DNA of 64,000 bases from JBFMAI01 sp040755725 (GTDB lineage: Bacteria > Planctomycetota > Phycisphaerae > UBA1845 > Fen-1342), in contig JBFMAI010000038.1 in the NCBI GenBank assembly GCA_040755725.1, positions 1 to 64,000 on the forward strand, written 5' to 3'. Position 1 is the first letter of the stretch. Each line of letters starts with the position of its first letter. Positions 23,102-31,210 of the stretch are shown here, in pieces. The notes under the pieces were generated by a model. The model was not told where the DNA came from and ran no database searches. It saw only the letters and a program-made list of their open reading frames with translations. The position numbers and the translations under genes are program-made.

Positions 23102-23131
23102 TTGACCTATGTCATGAGCGTATCCTATACT
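23102..23131 (+). promoter_or_regulatory. Probable promoter and overlapping operator of the TAC-like operon
   Basis: TTGACC (23102-23107) and TATACT (23126-23131) are separated by 18 bases, about 50 bases before the first ATG. An inverted repeat TGAC-CTAT-GTCA (23103-23114) overlaps the -35 box and could be the binding site for the HTH antitoxin in autoregulation. The canonical E. coli MqsA box (AACCT...AGGTT) is not seen. Confidence 0.55.
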
Positions 23132-23183
23132 GAGTGTGCGTGGGCCAGACGTTGGCGCTGGCGAGACGGCGGTAACCTAGCTC

Positions 23184-23528
23184 ATGGCGCCGCTCACGGA
23201 CCCGGAACGGCTGCGCCATTACAGACACGCAATAAGGCTCTGGCATGTAAGCGGTTACGTCAACTTCGAGCGCCGTGCCTTGGAGTGGGTGCGACAAGTA
23301 CTTGGCGTTGCCGCCCGAGATTTCTCGAGGCTGATCTGCGAGCATGTGGATGCCGGAGGCGAGATTGACGAGGTGCCAGAGACCCGTCCCGAGTACCAGG
23401 AACACGAATTCCACCATGATCTCAGACTCACCGTCGGCGACCGAAGAATCTACGTCGAGACGCGTCTGCTCATGGAACGTGACATCGACGATACCACGAT
23501 CCAAGTGGTGAATGTGCATGACGTCTGA
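23184..23528 (+). CDS. Putative toxin of a toxin-antitoxin-chaperone operon
   Basis: A 114-residue protein of unrecognised family. It begins with a helical stretch (TDPERLRHYRHAIRLW), has a mid-section FERRALEWVRQVLGVAARDF, and ends in two short strands, RIYVETRLL and IQVVNVHDV, separated by a DID turn. The size, the position as first gene, and the 17-base overlap with a zinc-finger/HTH antitoxin-like gene mirror the mqsR position in mqsR-mqsA-secB operons. The strand-rich C-terminus resembles MqsR/RelE-type folds only loosely. Function is inferred from context. The ribosome binding site is weak (GACGGCGG), which would suit low expression. Confidence 0.5.
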   Translation: MAPLTDPERLRHYRHAIRLWHVSGYVNFERRALEWVRQVLGVAARDFSRLICEHVDAGGEIDEVPETRPEYQEHEFHHDLRLTVGDRRIYVETRLLMERDIDDTTIQVVNVHDV

Positions 23529-24138
23529 GCGTGTTCACAAGCCGTTCCCGTGGCGGTGCCCGAAGTGCCTCAAACGAGAGGTGTATGCAGCCACCCTGCG
23601 CGATTACAGCACGCGTGTGAAGCACGACGGGCGAGTTCACGACGTGATGGTCGGCGAGTTGACCGTGGCGAAGTGCCGAGCCTGTGGCGAGGCCGTCTTC
23701 TCGAACGAGACCGACGAGCAGATCAGTCGTGCCCTGCGCGACCAGCTCGGACTGCTGCAGCCGGAGCAGATCAGAGAGCTGCGCGGCAGCCGGTTCACAC
23801 AGCAGGGGCTCGCGGATCTGCTAGGGACGGCGCCGGAGACGATATCGCGTTGGGAAACCGGCACCGTCATTCAGTCTCGAGCGATGGACAAATTCCTCCG
23901 GCTGTTCTTGACGGTTCCTCAAGTTGAGGAGGCGCTGCGTCATCCGCGCACGATGTCCACGTGGGCCCGTTGGACCGATGCTATACTCCCCGCTGAGAGC
24001 GCCACCCACCTGACCAGCATGGTGACCATCCAAAACAGCCCGTTCCTGTCGGCGTTCGATTGGCCCGAAGATGCCGGATTCTGCTGCCCGTCTCAGTCGT
24101 TAGCACCAGCGGATTCACGATGCCAGTTGGCTGCGTGA
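23512..24138 (+). CDS. MqsA/YgiT-type antitoxin-like protein: zinc finger, HTH and C-terminal extension
   Basis: A 208-residue protein. The N-terminus carries two CxxC pairs (CPKC near 18 and CRAC near 57) in the YgiT/MqsA zinc-finger arrangement, including the phrase GELTVAKCRACGE. An Xre-type HTH follows (about 90-140: RFTQQGLADLLGTAPETISRWETG), the DNA-binding and autorepression module of MqsA. MqsA is about 131 residues. Here another ~70 residues follow the HTH, rich in aromatic and hydrophobic residues (ARWTDAILP, SPFLSAFDWPED), matching the idea of a chaperone-addiction (ChAD) tail as in known TAC antitoxins. It overlaps the upstream gene by 17 bases and precedes the SecB-like gene by six. 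Confidence 0.75.
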   Translation: MCMTSERVHKPFPWRCPKCLKREVYAATLRDYSTRVKHDGRVHDVMVGELTVAKCRACGEAVFSNETDEQISRALRDQLGLLQPEQIRELRGSRFTQQGLADLLGTAPETISRWETGTVIQSRAMDKFLRLFLTVPQVEEALRHPRTMSTWARWTDAILPAESATHLTSMVTIQNSPFLSAFDWPEDAGFCCPSQSLAPADSRCQLAA

Positions 24139-24144
24139 GGCCAC

Positions 24145-24669
24145 ATGGAAGAGACACGCGAAGTTGCTGAGTCGCGGGCACCGGGCGCGATCGCCCTGGC
24201 CTCGGCAGTTGCCGAACGAGTTGAGATTCGCGCTGTCCGACTGATCCGCTCCGCGTGTTCCCAGTCACCGAGAGCTGCTCATGTCAAGCAGTTCAAGGCG
24301 GAACTCAATCGTTGCTCCCACCACCGGCTCGACGAGCGTAAGAACACGATTGCCGTAATTGCTGGTTTCAGCCTAACGGGCCGAGACGCATCACAACCTC
24401 CCGTTGCCGAGCCTGACCTTGACGTGTCGGCGGATTTTCTCCTGTTGTATACCGCTTCATCGCTCGCAGGGCTGGCCCAACCGAACTTCGAGAAGTTCGC
24501 CGAATTGAACGGCACGTACAACGCGTGGCCCTACTGGCGCGAGTTTCTTCAAAGCACCATGAGTCGCATGGGGATCAGTCCATTCGTGCTGCCGGTGTTT
24601 CGAATCGCCGGCTCACACGCAGCGCGCTCCGCAACGCCGGGCGACCACACCTCACCGCCGCCTGAGTGA
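24145..24669 (+). CDS. SecB-like chaperone of a toxin-antitoxin-chaperone system
   Basis: A 174-residue protein. The C-terminal half has the SecB-like signature: an FxLxY-type strand (ADFLLLYTASSLAGL), FAELNGTYNAWPYWREFLQS and MSRMGISPFVLPVFR. General SecB has ..PY.R..i....sRggFPpl.LaP. The NAWPYWRE variant is what I associate with SecB-like chaperones of TAC operons, such as Rv1957. The N-terminal part is helical and charged. In TAC systems the chaperone binds the antitoxin tail and prevents its degradation. It is the last gene of the operon, six bases after the antitoxin-like gene. A genome-wide SecB role is unlikely given this context. Confidence 0.72.
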   Translation: MEETREVAESRAPGAIALASAVAERVEIRAVRLIRSACSQSPRAAHVKQFKAELNRCSHHRLDERKNTIAVIAGFSLTGRDASQPPVAEPDLDVSADFLLLYTASSLAGLAQPNFEKFAELNGTYNAWPYWREFLQSTMSRMGISPFVLPVFRIAGSHAARSATPGDHTSPPPE

Positions 24670-24801
24670 CCCCCGCGCTCCCGCCTGCTGCCGCCCCCCG
24701 GAGACATGAATCTGATCGCCCCCCGCCCGGTCGCCTTCAGACCCCGTCGCCGGGTTTGGTCCGTCCGCTTCCAGGTTTGCCTACACGCTGTCCCCGGCGC
24801 G

Positions 24802-25776
24802 CTATGCGTTCATGCTCTCGGCGGGGCCTCCCCACGGCAGGTCGTCCAGATCCAGGTTGCCGCCGGAAAGAATGATGCCGATGCGTCCCTGGGCCCATAC
24901 GGGGTGGTTTTCCAGTAGCGCGGCGAGCGGGACGGCGGCGGAGGGCTCGACGACGGTCTTGGCCCGCTCCAGCAGCAGCCGCGTCGCGGCAACAATCGTC
25001 TCTTCGCTCGCCAGTAGGATGTCGTCCACCAACTCCTGGATGATCGGGAACGTCAGCGTGCCGAGGCTCGTTCGCAGGCCGTCCGCGATCGTCACGGGCG
25101 GTCGCGGCGGCGTGAGGCGGCCCGTCTTCCAGCTTTCGTACGCATCATCCGCGAGCTTCGGCTCCGCCGCGATGACGCGGACCTTCGGCCGCAGCGACTT
25201 GACCGCCAACAGAGTGCCGCTGAGCAGCCCGCCGCCGCCGACCGGGGCCATGACGCCCTCCAGATCGGGCACCTGCTCCAGTAGTTCGACGGCGGCGGTC
25301 GCCTGACCGGCGATGATCCGCACATCGTCATAGGGATGAATCATGACGGCGCCGGTCTCGGACTGCACGCGGGCCGCAGTGGTCTCCCGCGCGGCCAGCG
25401 TCGGTTCGCACAGCGTGACCCGGCCGCCGTAGCCGCGCACCGCCTCGATCTTCACCCGCCGCGAGTTGGCGGGCATCACGATGTGTGCGGGAATGCCGCG
25501 GCGAGCGGCGGCGCGGGCCAGGGCCGCGGCATGGTTGCCGGACGAGTGCGTGAGGACGCCGCGGGCCGCTTCGTCGTCCGTCAGCGAGAAGACGGCGTTG
25601 CACGCGCCGCGGGACTTGAACGCGCCGACCTTCTGGAGGTTCTCGCATTTGAAGAACAGGCGACCGCCGATGCGCTCGTCCAGTGCGGCACAAGTGATGA
25701 CCGGCGTACGGTGGATGTGCGGGCGGATGCGCTCGTGCGCGGCGCGGATGTCCGGGAGCGTGGGGCGCGGAGTCAT
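24802..25776 (-). CDS. PLP-dependent threonine/serine dehydratase-like enzyme
   Basis: A 324-residue fold-type II PLP enzyme, predicted to deaminate threonine or serine or to racemise serine. The Schiff-base lysine is in CENLQKVGAFKSRGACNA near residue 52. The phosphate loop is VGGGGLLSG near 180, and the SSGNHAAALA motif around 80 is intact. There is no C-terminal ACT regulatory domain, so it resembles catabolic TdcB or serine racemase rather than biosynthetic IlvA. The ATG overlaps the stop of the upstream lipoprotein gene (ATGA), so it is translationally coupled to the glyA cluster, which also handles serine. The last 30 codons contain one copy of the 58-bp repeat bordering the TAC island. 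Confidence 0.87.
   Translation of the reverse strand: MTPRPTLPDIRAAHERIRPHIHRTPVITCAALDERIGGRLFFKCENLQKVGAFKSRGACNAVFSLTDDEAARGVLTHSSGNHAAALARAAARRGIPAHIVMPANSRRVKIEAVRGYGGRVTLCEPTLAARETTAARVQSETGAVMIHPYDDVRIIAGQATAAVELLEQVPDLEGVMAPVGGGGLLSGTLLAVKSLRPKVRVIAAEPKLADDAYESWKTGRLTPPRPPVTIADGLRTSLGTLTFPIIQELVDDILLASEETIVAATRLLLERAKTVVEPSAAVPLAALLENHPVWAQGRIGIILSGGNLDLDDLPWGGPAESMNA
24831..24888. repeat. 58-bp direct repeat, right copy (within the dehydratase gene 3' end)
   Basis: Exact match to 22804-22861. Here it is part of the intact reading frame, encoding GRIGIILSGGNLDLDDLPW near the C-terminus of the dehydratase, after which only GGPAESMNA remains. The island therefore abuts the 3' end of this gene. 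Confidence 0.9.
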
Positions 25777-26420
25777 GGTGCCGGTTGCGTTGCGGGAAGC
25801 GCGGGCGCGGTTGCGGGCGCTTGGGCCTCGGGACCGCGGCGCTCGTGGCCGGGGAGTTCCGACCCCTTGGCAATGCGTCGGCCGCGGGCTTCGTCATGCA
25901 CCGCAGTGAACGTGCCGAGCACGATGTAGGCGGTGGGGCGCCCCCAGTCGCCGAGCGGTCGCTGCACCTCGCGGGTCACCTGAAGGCGGAAGCTGCCGCG
26001 GAGCCGGTCGCCCGGCTCGCGGTACAGGGCGACGATGCCGCGGACCGACTCCCACCGGCTTTGCGACGGACCGAAACGGGCCGCGGCGCGAAACTCCCGC
26101 CGGCTGATGCGGTAGTCGCGGGCCTTTCCGGCGGGGGGTTCATCGAGGGCGAACGAGAGCTGGAAGCGGAAGCGCCAATCCGGGCCGACGGGCCAGTGCT
26201 GCTCGCGCTGCATCGCGACCCAGACGTGGCCCTGCTCATCAAGCCACCAGAAGCACTGGTCGAGTTCCAGCCGATTGACGCGCGGCGGCGGACCGGCCGG
26301 CGGATCAATCGCCTCGAAGTTCAGCGCGACGAGTTCGACGCGGCCGCCGCCCGCGCAGCCGGTCAGTAGCGCGAGGGCCGCCAGCCCGACCATCCCCATC
26401 GACCCATGACGCGCGGTCAT
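25773..26420 (-). CDS. Lipoprotein of unknown function in the glyA cluster
   Basis: A 215-residue lipoprotein with N-terminal TM-like core and lipobox LLTGC near residue 22. Residues ~45-180 form a beta-rich domain with VNRLELDQCFWWLDEQGHVWVAMQ, RDYRISRREFRAAARFGP and SVRGIVALYREPGDRLRGSFRL. The C-terminus is a Pro/Ala-rich tail. No family was recognised. The start overlaps the glyA stop by one base (TGATG) and its own stop overlaps the dehydratase start by four, giving a tightly coupled operon. The longer in-frame reading upstream lies inside glyA and is discarded. Confidence 0.72.
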   Translation of the reverse strand: MTARHGSMGMVGLAALALLTGCAGGGRVELVALNFEAIDPPAGPPPRVNRLELDQCFWWLDEQGHVWVAMQREQHWPVGPDWRFRFQLSFALDEPPAGKARDYRISRREFRAAARFGPSQSRWESVRGIVALYREPGDRLRGSFRLQVTREVQRPLGDWGRPTAYIVLGTFTAVHDEARGRRIAKGSELPGHERRGPEAQAPATAPALPATQPAP

Positions 26421-27688
26421 CACAGCTTGAGCGTGTGCGGCAGCGGGAACTGCTCGCACAGGTCGCGGACCTTGCCCCGAATCTTGTCCGCCGCGGCCTG
26501 GTCCTCGCCCGCTTTCAGCGTCTCGTGGATCAGGTTGGCGACGGCCTTCATCTCCGGCTCTTTCATGCCGCGCGTGGTCAGGGCGGGCGTGCCGAGCCGC
26601 AGGCCGCTGGTGTGGACGGGCTTGCGCTCGTCGAAGGGGATCATGTTCTTGTTGGTGATGATGCCGGCGGCCTCGAGCCACGCCTCGGCCTGCTTGCCGG
26701 TGAGGTCGGGGTGGACGGCCCGCAGATCGACGAGCATCAGGTGGGTGTCCGTCCCGCCGCTCACAAGCCGGTAGCCGTGCGACCGCAGCGCCGCCGCAAG
26801 GGCCTGGGCGTTGTTGAGGATTTGCTGCTGGTAGGCCTTGAACTCGGGGCGCAACGCCTCGCCGAGGGCGACCGCCTTGGCGGCGATGGTGTGCATCAGC
26901 GGGCCGCCCTGCGTGCCGGGGAAGACCCACTTGTCCACGAGCTTCCCGTTTTCCTCGCTGCACATGATCATGCCGCCGCGCGGCCCGCGCAGCGTCTTGT
27001 GCGTCGTCGTGGTGGTAAAGTCAGCGTGGGGGATGGACGAGGGGTGCAGACCGACGGCCACCAGCCCCGCGATGTGGGCGATGTCGGCCATCAGCTTCGC
27101 CCCGACTTCCTTGGCGATCTCCGCGAAGCCGGCGAAGTCGTACGTCCGCGGATACGCCGAGGCGCCGGCGATGATGAGCTTCGGCTTGTGCTCGCGGGCC
27201 AGCCGCCGGACGGTGTCCAGGCTGATCTGCTCGGTGTCGCGTTCGACGCCGTAGGGGACGATGTGGAACCACGCCCCGCTGAAGTTGACCTTGAGGCCGT
27301 GGGACAGGTGGCCGCCGTGGGCCAAGTCGAGCGAGAGAATTGTGTCTCCGGGCTGGAGCACGGCGCAGTAAACGGCGACGTTGGCTTGGGCGCCGGAGTG
27401 CGGCTGGACGTTGGCGTGCTGGCACTTGAAGAGCTGCTTCGCCCGCTCGCGGGCCAGGTCCTCGACCGCGTCCATGTTCACACAGCCGCCGTAGTACCGC
27501 TTGCCGGGGTAACCCTCGGCGTACTTGTTGGTGAAGACGGAGGCGTTGGCGGTGCGGACGGCGATGGAGACGTGGTTCTCCGAGGCGATGAGTTCAAGCG
27601 TGTACTGCTGCCGTTCCTCCTCGTGACGGATGATGTCCGCCATTTGGGGGTCCACTTCACGCAACGGCAGGCCGAGGTGATTCAGCAT
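26420..27688 (-). CDS. glyA: Serine hydroxymethyltransferase
   Basis: A 422-residue PLP enzyme interconverting serine and glycine with tetrahydrofolate, the main source of one-carbon units. Motifs: LIASENHVS near the N-terminus, NKYAEGYPGKRYYGGC, and the PLP-lysine block TTTTHKTLRGPRGGMI near residue 225. The ATG at 27688 is chosen because AAGGAAC lies nine bases upstream and the product then begins at the usual N-terminus; 68 upstream in-frame codons are rejected. It follows a lipoprotein gene by 19 bases and overlaps the next lipoprotein gene. Confidence 0.96.
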   Translation of the reverse strand: MLNHLGLPLREVDPQMADIIRHEEERQQYTLELIASENHVSIAVRTANASVFTNKYAEGYPGKRYYGGCVNMDAVEDLARERAKQLFKCQHANVQPHSGAQANVAVYCAVLQPGDTILSLDLAHGGHLSHGLKVNFSGAWFHIVPYGVERDTEQISLDTVRRLAREHKPKLIIAGASAYPRTYDFAGFAEIAKEVGAKLMADIAHIAGLVAVGLHPSSIPHADFTTTTTHKTLRGPRGGMIMCSEENGKLVDKWVFPGTQGGPLMHTIAAKAVALGEALRPEFKAYQQQILNNAQALAAALRSHGYRLVSGGTDTHLMLVDLRAVHPDLTGKQAEAWLEAAGIITNKNMIPFDERKPVHTSGLRLGTPALTTRGMKEPEMKAVANLIHETLKAGEDQAAADKIRGKVRDLCEQFPLPHTLKL

Positions 27689-27707
27689 GGGCAAGTTCCT
27701 TCTGACG

Positions 27708-28325
27708 TCATTGCGGGTTGTCGGGGGTGGGCGCGGGCTCCGCGGGCGGCACGGCGGGTTCGGGTGCCGGCTCAGCCGGCGCGGTCCGGCGGGCGAAGTG
27801 CTCGCGCAACTCGTCGAGTAGGGCGCGCTCCAGCGCGCGGTCGCGGCGAATGGGGGTCCACACGGTGTTCTGTTCGGAGGTCGTGGCGGCATCCGCGAAG
27901 ATGGGCGTTTCCTGCCCGGGGGTGTCGCTCAGGCGGTGGGTTGCCGGACGGAATACGGCCTGTCGCTCGGTGTCGCGGCGTTCCACGTCGATCCGGAGCC
28001 GGGCCACCGTTTCGCCGCCGCTGCGGCCTACACTGAACGTCGCCTGTCGTCGCATGGTCGAGCGGCCGCGCACCAGGTCGCGGGCTGTGCCGCTGTCGCG
28101 CTCGGTCGTGAACTCGACGGGGCCGGCCATGATCTGGCGGGCCACCGGCTCCACGCGCACCCGGCCGAACTCGCGTTGCAGGATGGTCGTGGCGGCGGCC
28201 AAGACCTCGTCGGGCGCGGCGCTCGGCACGACCCGCTGGGCCTGGGCCTCGATCGCGCCCCGGTCGGCACAGCCCAGCACCATGACCAGCCCGGCCAGTA
28301 CCGGAACCAGCGCCCACCAACTCAT
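27708..28325 (-). CDS. Lipoprotein of unknown function upstream of glyA
   Basis: A 205-residue lipoprotein with signal peptide and lipobox MVLGC near residue 19. The mature domain (about 35-160) contains helical and beta segments: DEVLAAATTILQREFGRVRVEP, then FTTERDSGTARDLVRGRST and GGETVARLRIDVERRD. The C-terminal 35 residues are Pro/Ala/Glu-rich. GAAGGAG precedes the ATG. It is the likely first gene of the lipoprotein-glyA-lipoprotein-dehydratase cluster, and no family was recognised. Confidence 0.72.
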   Translation of the reverse strand: MSWWALVPVLAGLVMVLGCADRGAIEAQAQRVVPSAAPDEVLAAATTILQREFGRVRVEPVARQIMAGPVEFTTERDSGTARDLVRGRSTMRRQATFSVGRSGGETVARLRIDVERRDTERQAVFRPATHRLSDTPGQETPIFADAATTSEQNTVWTPIRRDRALERALLDELREHFARRTAPAEPAPEPAVPPAEPAPTPDNPQ

Positions 28326-28585
28326 GATGTCTCCTTCATCACCGTCCGCGCGGATATCCGCCCCCTGTCGCCGCGGCGGCACACCGACCGCGGGCAGCGG
28401 CGCCACGCGACGTTCTATTCTACTGCGCAGTCGCGTAACGGGAAGAGCGGCCCGGCGGGCCGCAGGGGATGCAACGGCCCCCACGGTTCAGGACCGCAGA
28501 ACACGGGACAGGGCGCCGGGCCGTGACCCGGCGGCCCCGGCGCGCCAAAATCGCCCTCCCGGGTCACACGACCGCGAAGGCCCGT

Positions 28586-30346
28586 TCAGGGTTCGCGGGG
28601 CGGCAGCACCAGGCGCTCGGCGGGGGGTTCCCCGATGTCCGGGGCGGAAGACTCGCCGGGTTCGGACGCTGGTAGCGCCGGCGTGGTCTGCTCGCCCAGG
28701 ATGCGCGGGTATTGCGCGATGGTGGCCGGGGCCAAGGGGTGTGCGGCCGCTTGGTTCAGGTTCTCCAACCCGCGGCGCCGGTCGCCGCTGTGGTACTCGA
28801 GGTAGCCGAGCAGGAAGCGCAACTCGGGGTTTTCACGCTGGTTGAGCTGTTGCAGGATATCCGCGCGGCGCATGTCGATGATCTCCCCGCCGCCCATGAG
28901 GGCGCGGAGGTCCAGCCGCCGGAACAACGACGCGGCAATGACAGGCGTCCGGTTGGCGATCTCGATGCCGCGCAGCAGAGCGCTCGCGGCGGAGCGGTAT
29001 TGCCCCTGGGCCAGCAGGGCGTGGCCTTGGCCGATCAGCGGGAGCGGGTTGGCGGGGTCCAGCATGGCGGCCGACGCGTAGCGGTCCGCGGCCTCGCCGT
29101 AGTGGCCGATGGCCATCAGCGACTCGGCCTTCAGCATCTGGTCATTGAAGGCGGACGCCCCGGAGGCGGTCATGGTTCGCAGCGGCGCGCGCAAGGCGCG
29201 GTCTACGAACGCGTTGGCATCGGCGAGCAACGGCTCCTCCACTTGCGACGCGAGTTCGGGCCGTTCACGCACGGCCTGCCGCATTTCCGCGAACCACGGG
29301 GCGTCGGGCTGCTCCATCAGGGCCGCCGCCAGCTTCATGTCGGTCCAGGCATCGTAGCCCGGCAGGACGCTGGGGTCCGTGACCCGCGGCGACGGCTTGA
29401 TCGGCATCGCGCGGCCGTCGGCCGACTCGGGCTCCGGGATGATCAGCCCCGGCTTCCCCGTGTAACCATGAACCTCCCCGGTCGGCGACCTGAGCCCGAC
29501 GGGGCTGTACAGGTCGGAACGCAGCAGTGAATCCAGCGGCGTGGCCAGGATGTCCTCCGGCTTGGCCAAACGCATGTCCATCCGCGTGTCTTCGCGGCTG
29601 CCGAGCTTGCGCGCGGCCATCCGCTCGGCCATTTCCGCCTTCCAGCGGGTGCGCCAGAGCGGCTCGGTGGTCGTCGGCAGCGGCAGCCGCGGGGGCGGCT
29701 CGACCCCGAAGAGGCTGCTGGTCGTGGCAAACGACCCGGTGGAGTCCAGGGGCGAGAACGGCGCCTGGGCGGAGAAGGGAGGCGACGGGCCGCCGGCGGG
29801 CGCTTGCGGCGTGATGCGGAGGTCCATTCGCGTCTGGAGGCGCCGATCCAGCGGGCTCGGCCCCAACGTCGGCGTGCCCGGGGTCAACCCCTGAAGGAAG
29901 CCCACGGTGGGAACCGTCGTGTCCACGTCGTAGTAGGATTGTCCGAGTTGCCCCAGGCCGAGAGGGTCGCTGCCCACGCTGACCGAGTCGCGTCGGAACG
30001 TGTACAGCGTCGCGCTGCCGAGCGGGCCGCGAAAGGCGGTCGGGTCGGGGATGGGCGACACGGACCGCAGGGACAAGCCGTAGCCGGCCAGTCCGCTGGC
30101 GGTGGCATTGCCGGTCAACAGCGGCGAAACCGGCCGCGAGAAGTTCTGCCGCACGCCCAATTGCGGGTTGGCATCGAACAGGCGGCCCGTGGGCTGCGCG
30201 GGGGTGACCGCCGTGTTGACCTGGAGGTTCACGGGGGCCTGGGCCAGCGCCGCGGCGGCCCATAGACCCAGGCCGGCCGCGACGGCCCCGCACCGCCCCG
30301 GCGACCGCGCCGACGACATCCTGAATACCGGCCGGCTTTCGTGCAT
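28586..30346 (-). CDS. Secreted TPR-repeat protein
   Basis: A 586-residue exported protein. The signal peptide is basic, then has a hydrophobic GAVAAGLGLWAAAALAQA core, with likely cleavage after ALAQA. Residues ~35-330 are Pro/Ser/Gly-rich with little predicted structure, listing many LGxx-type turns. The C-terminal third (about 380-560) carries TPR-like helices (YGEAADRYASAAMLDPANPLPLIG, HALLAQGQYRSAASALLRGIEI, LLGYLEYHSGDRRRGLENL). TPRs mediate protein contacts, so it may be a periplasmic scaffold. GGAGAGG precedes the ATG at 30346. It lies downstream of the polysaccharide operon on the same strand, but about 130 bases separate it from the SDR gene. Confidence 0.75.
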   Translation of the reverse strand: MHESRPVFRMSSARSPGRCGAVAAGLGLWAAAALAQAPVNLQVNTAVTPAQPTGRLFDANPQLGVRQNFSRPVSPLLTGNATASGLAGYGLSLRSVSPIPDPTAFRGPLGSATLYTFRRDSVSVGSDPLGLGQLGQSYYDVDTTVPTVGFLQGLTPGTPTLGPSPLDRRLQTRMDLRITPQAPAGGPSPPFSAQAPFSPLDSTGSFATTSSLFGVEPPPRLPLPTTTEPLWRTRWKAEMAERMAARKLGSREDTRMDMRLAKPEDILATPLDSLLRSDLYSPVGLRSPTGEVHGYTGKPGLIIPEPESADGRAMPIKPSPRVTDPSVLPGYDAWTDMKLAAALMEQPDAPWFAEMRQAVRERPELASQVEEPLLADANAFVDRALRAPLRTMTASGASAFNDQMLKAESLMAIGHYGEAADRYASAAMLDPANPLPLIGQGHALLAQGQYRSAASALLRGIEIANRTPVIAASLFRRLDLRALMGGGEIIDMRRADILQQLNQRENPELRFLLGYLEYHSGDRRRGLENLNQAAAHPLAPATIAQYPRILGEQTTPALPASEPGESSAPDIGEPPAERLVLPPREP

Positions 30347-30478
30347 GGCGTCACCTCTCCATTGGTGCCGAGCGGACTCCGTTGGTCCGCGCCGGCACGG
30401 CGCCCCGCGGCAACCGTCTCTTCTTATTATACTTCGGTCGGGACGGGGCGCCGGCCGCATTCCGTGGCCGACCCGCGC

Positions 30479-31210
30479 TCACACCAATCGCCTTCCGCCG
30501 TCCACCGGCAGCACGACGCCGGTGATGTAGTCACCCTCGCGCAGCAGGAAGTGGACGGCGGCGGCGATGTCCGCGGGGGAGCCGGGCCGTTGCAGAGGGA
30601 TTTTCGCGGTCAGGCGGTCGCGCGTGGGGTGATCGTAGTGCTCGGGCCAGGCGGCCACCCCGGGGGCCACGCCCACCACGTTGACTTCCGGGGCCAGCGC
30701 CCGCGCCAGCACGCCGGTCAGCGTTTCCAGGGCCCCCTTCGACACCACGTAGGCCAGATGGTCCGGCCAATAGCGCGACGTGGCGGCGTCGCAGAGGTTG
30801 ACCACGCGGCCGCCGACGCCGCGCAGAGCGTCGCGGGCCGCATGGGTCAGCAGAAGCGGCGCCGTGAGATTGACCCGGAGCGTTCGTTCCCAGGCCGCGA
30901 GGTCGAAGCCCTCCAGGGTCATGGGCTCGAATACCGAGGCGTTGTTCACCAGCACGTCCAACCGCCCGAAGCGTCGGAGTACGGCCGCCACCAGCGCCGT
31001 CGTCGCCGCCGGCTCGCTCAAGTCGGCTGCGAACGCCTCGGCCGGGCGCCCCAGTTCACGGCACTCGCGGACGGTGCGCGTCGCCGGCTCGGCGGACGTG
31101 TGGTAATGCACGGCGAGTTCGGCACCGGCCTGGGCCAAGCGCAGGGCGATGGCGCGGCCCACGCGGCGGGCCCCGCCCGTCACCAGCACTACGCGATCAG
31201 TCAGTTCCAT
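30479..31210 (-). CDS. Short-chain dehydrogenase/reductase, pteridine-reductase-like
   Basis: A 243-residue NADPH-type SDR. The cofactor motif is VTGGARRVGRAIALRLAQAG, where the ARRVG phrase is typical of pteridine reductase (PTR1/FolM) and related enzymes. The catalytic tetrad elements are NNAS near residue 90, a Ser region LCDAATSRYW and Y..SK in YVVSKGAL near 155. The C-terminal ITGVVLPVDGGRRLV is normal. The gene overlaps truA by 14 bases, so the two are co-translated. The likely substrate is a pteridine or other small carbonyl, but the sequence does not fix it. Confidence 0.83.
   Translation of the reverse strand: MELTDRVVLVTGGARRVGRAIALRLAQAGAELAVHYHTSAEPATRTVRECRELGRPAEAFAADLSEPAATTALVAAVLRRFGRLDVLVNNASVFEPMTLEGFDLAAWERTLRVNLTAPLLLTHAARDALRGVGGRVVNLCDAATSRYWPDHLAYVVSKGALETLTGVLARALAPEVNVVGVAPGVAAWPEHYDHPTRDRLTAKIPLQRPGSPADIAAAVHFLLREGDYITGVVLPVDGGRRLV

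Larger units (their letters stand above)
22336..23183. other. Non-coding region holding repeats and the left boundary of a small island
   Basis: About 850 bases. From the left they contain the upstream region of the methyltransferase, a GC-rich element with terminal inverted repeats, a 58-base copy of the 3' end of the PLP dehydratase gene, a perfect 10-bp hairpin and the promoter of the TAC-like operon. In the dehydratase frame (minus strand) the copied piece reads GRIGIILSGGNLDLDDLPW and ends with an alternative 26-residue tail, stopping near 22732. Confidence 0.6.

Noticed and set aside
22804..24888. An integrase or transposase inside the direct-repeat island
   Set aside because: All three genes were read; none resembles a recombinase. 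Mobility, if any, must be supplied in trans or have been lost.
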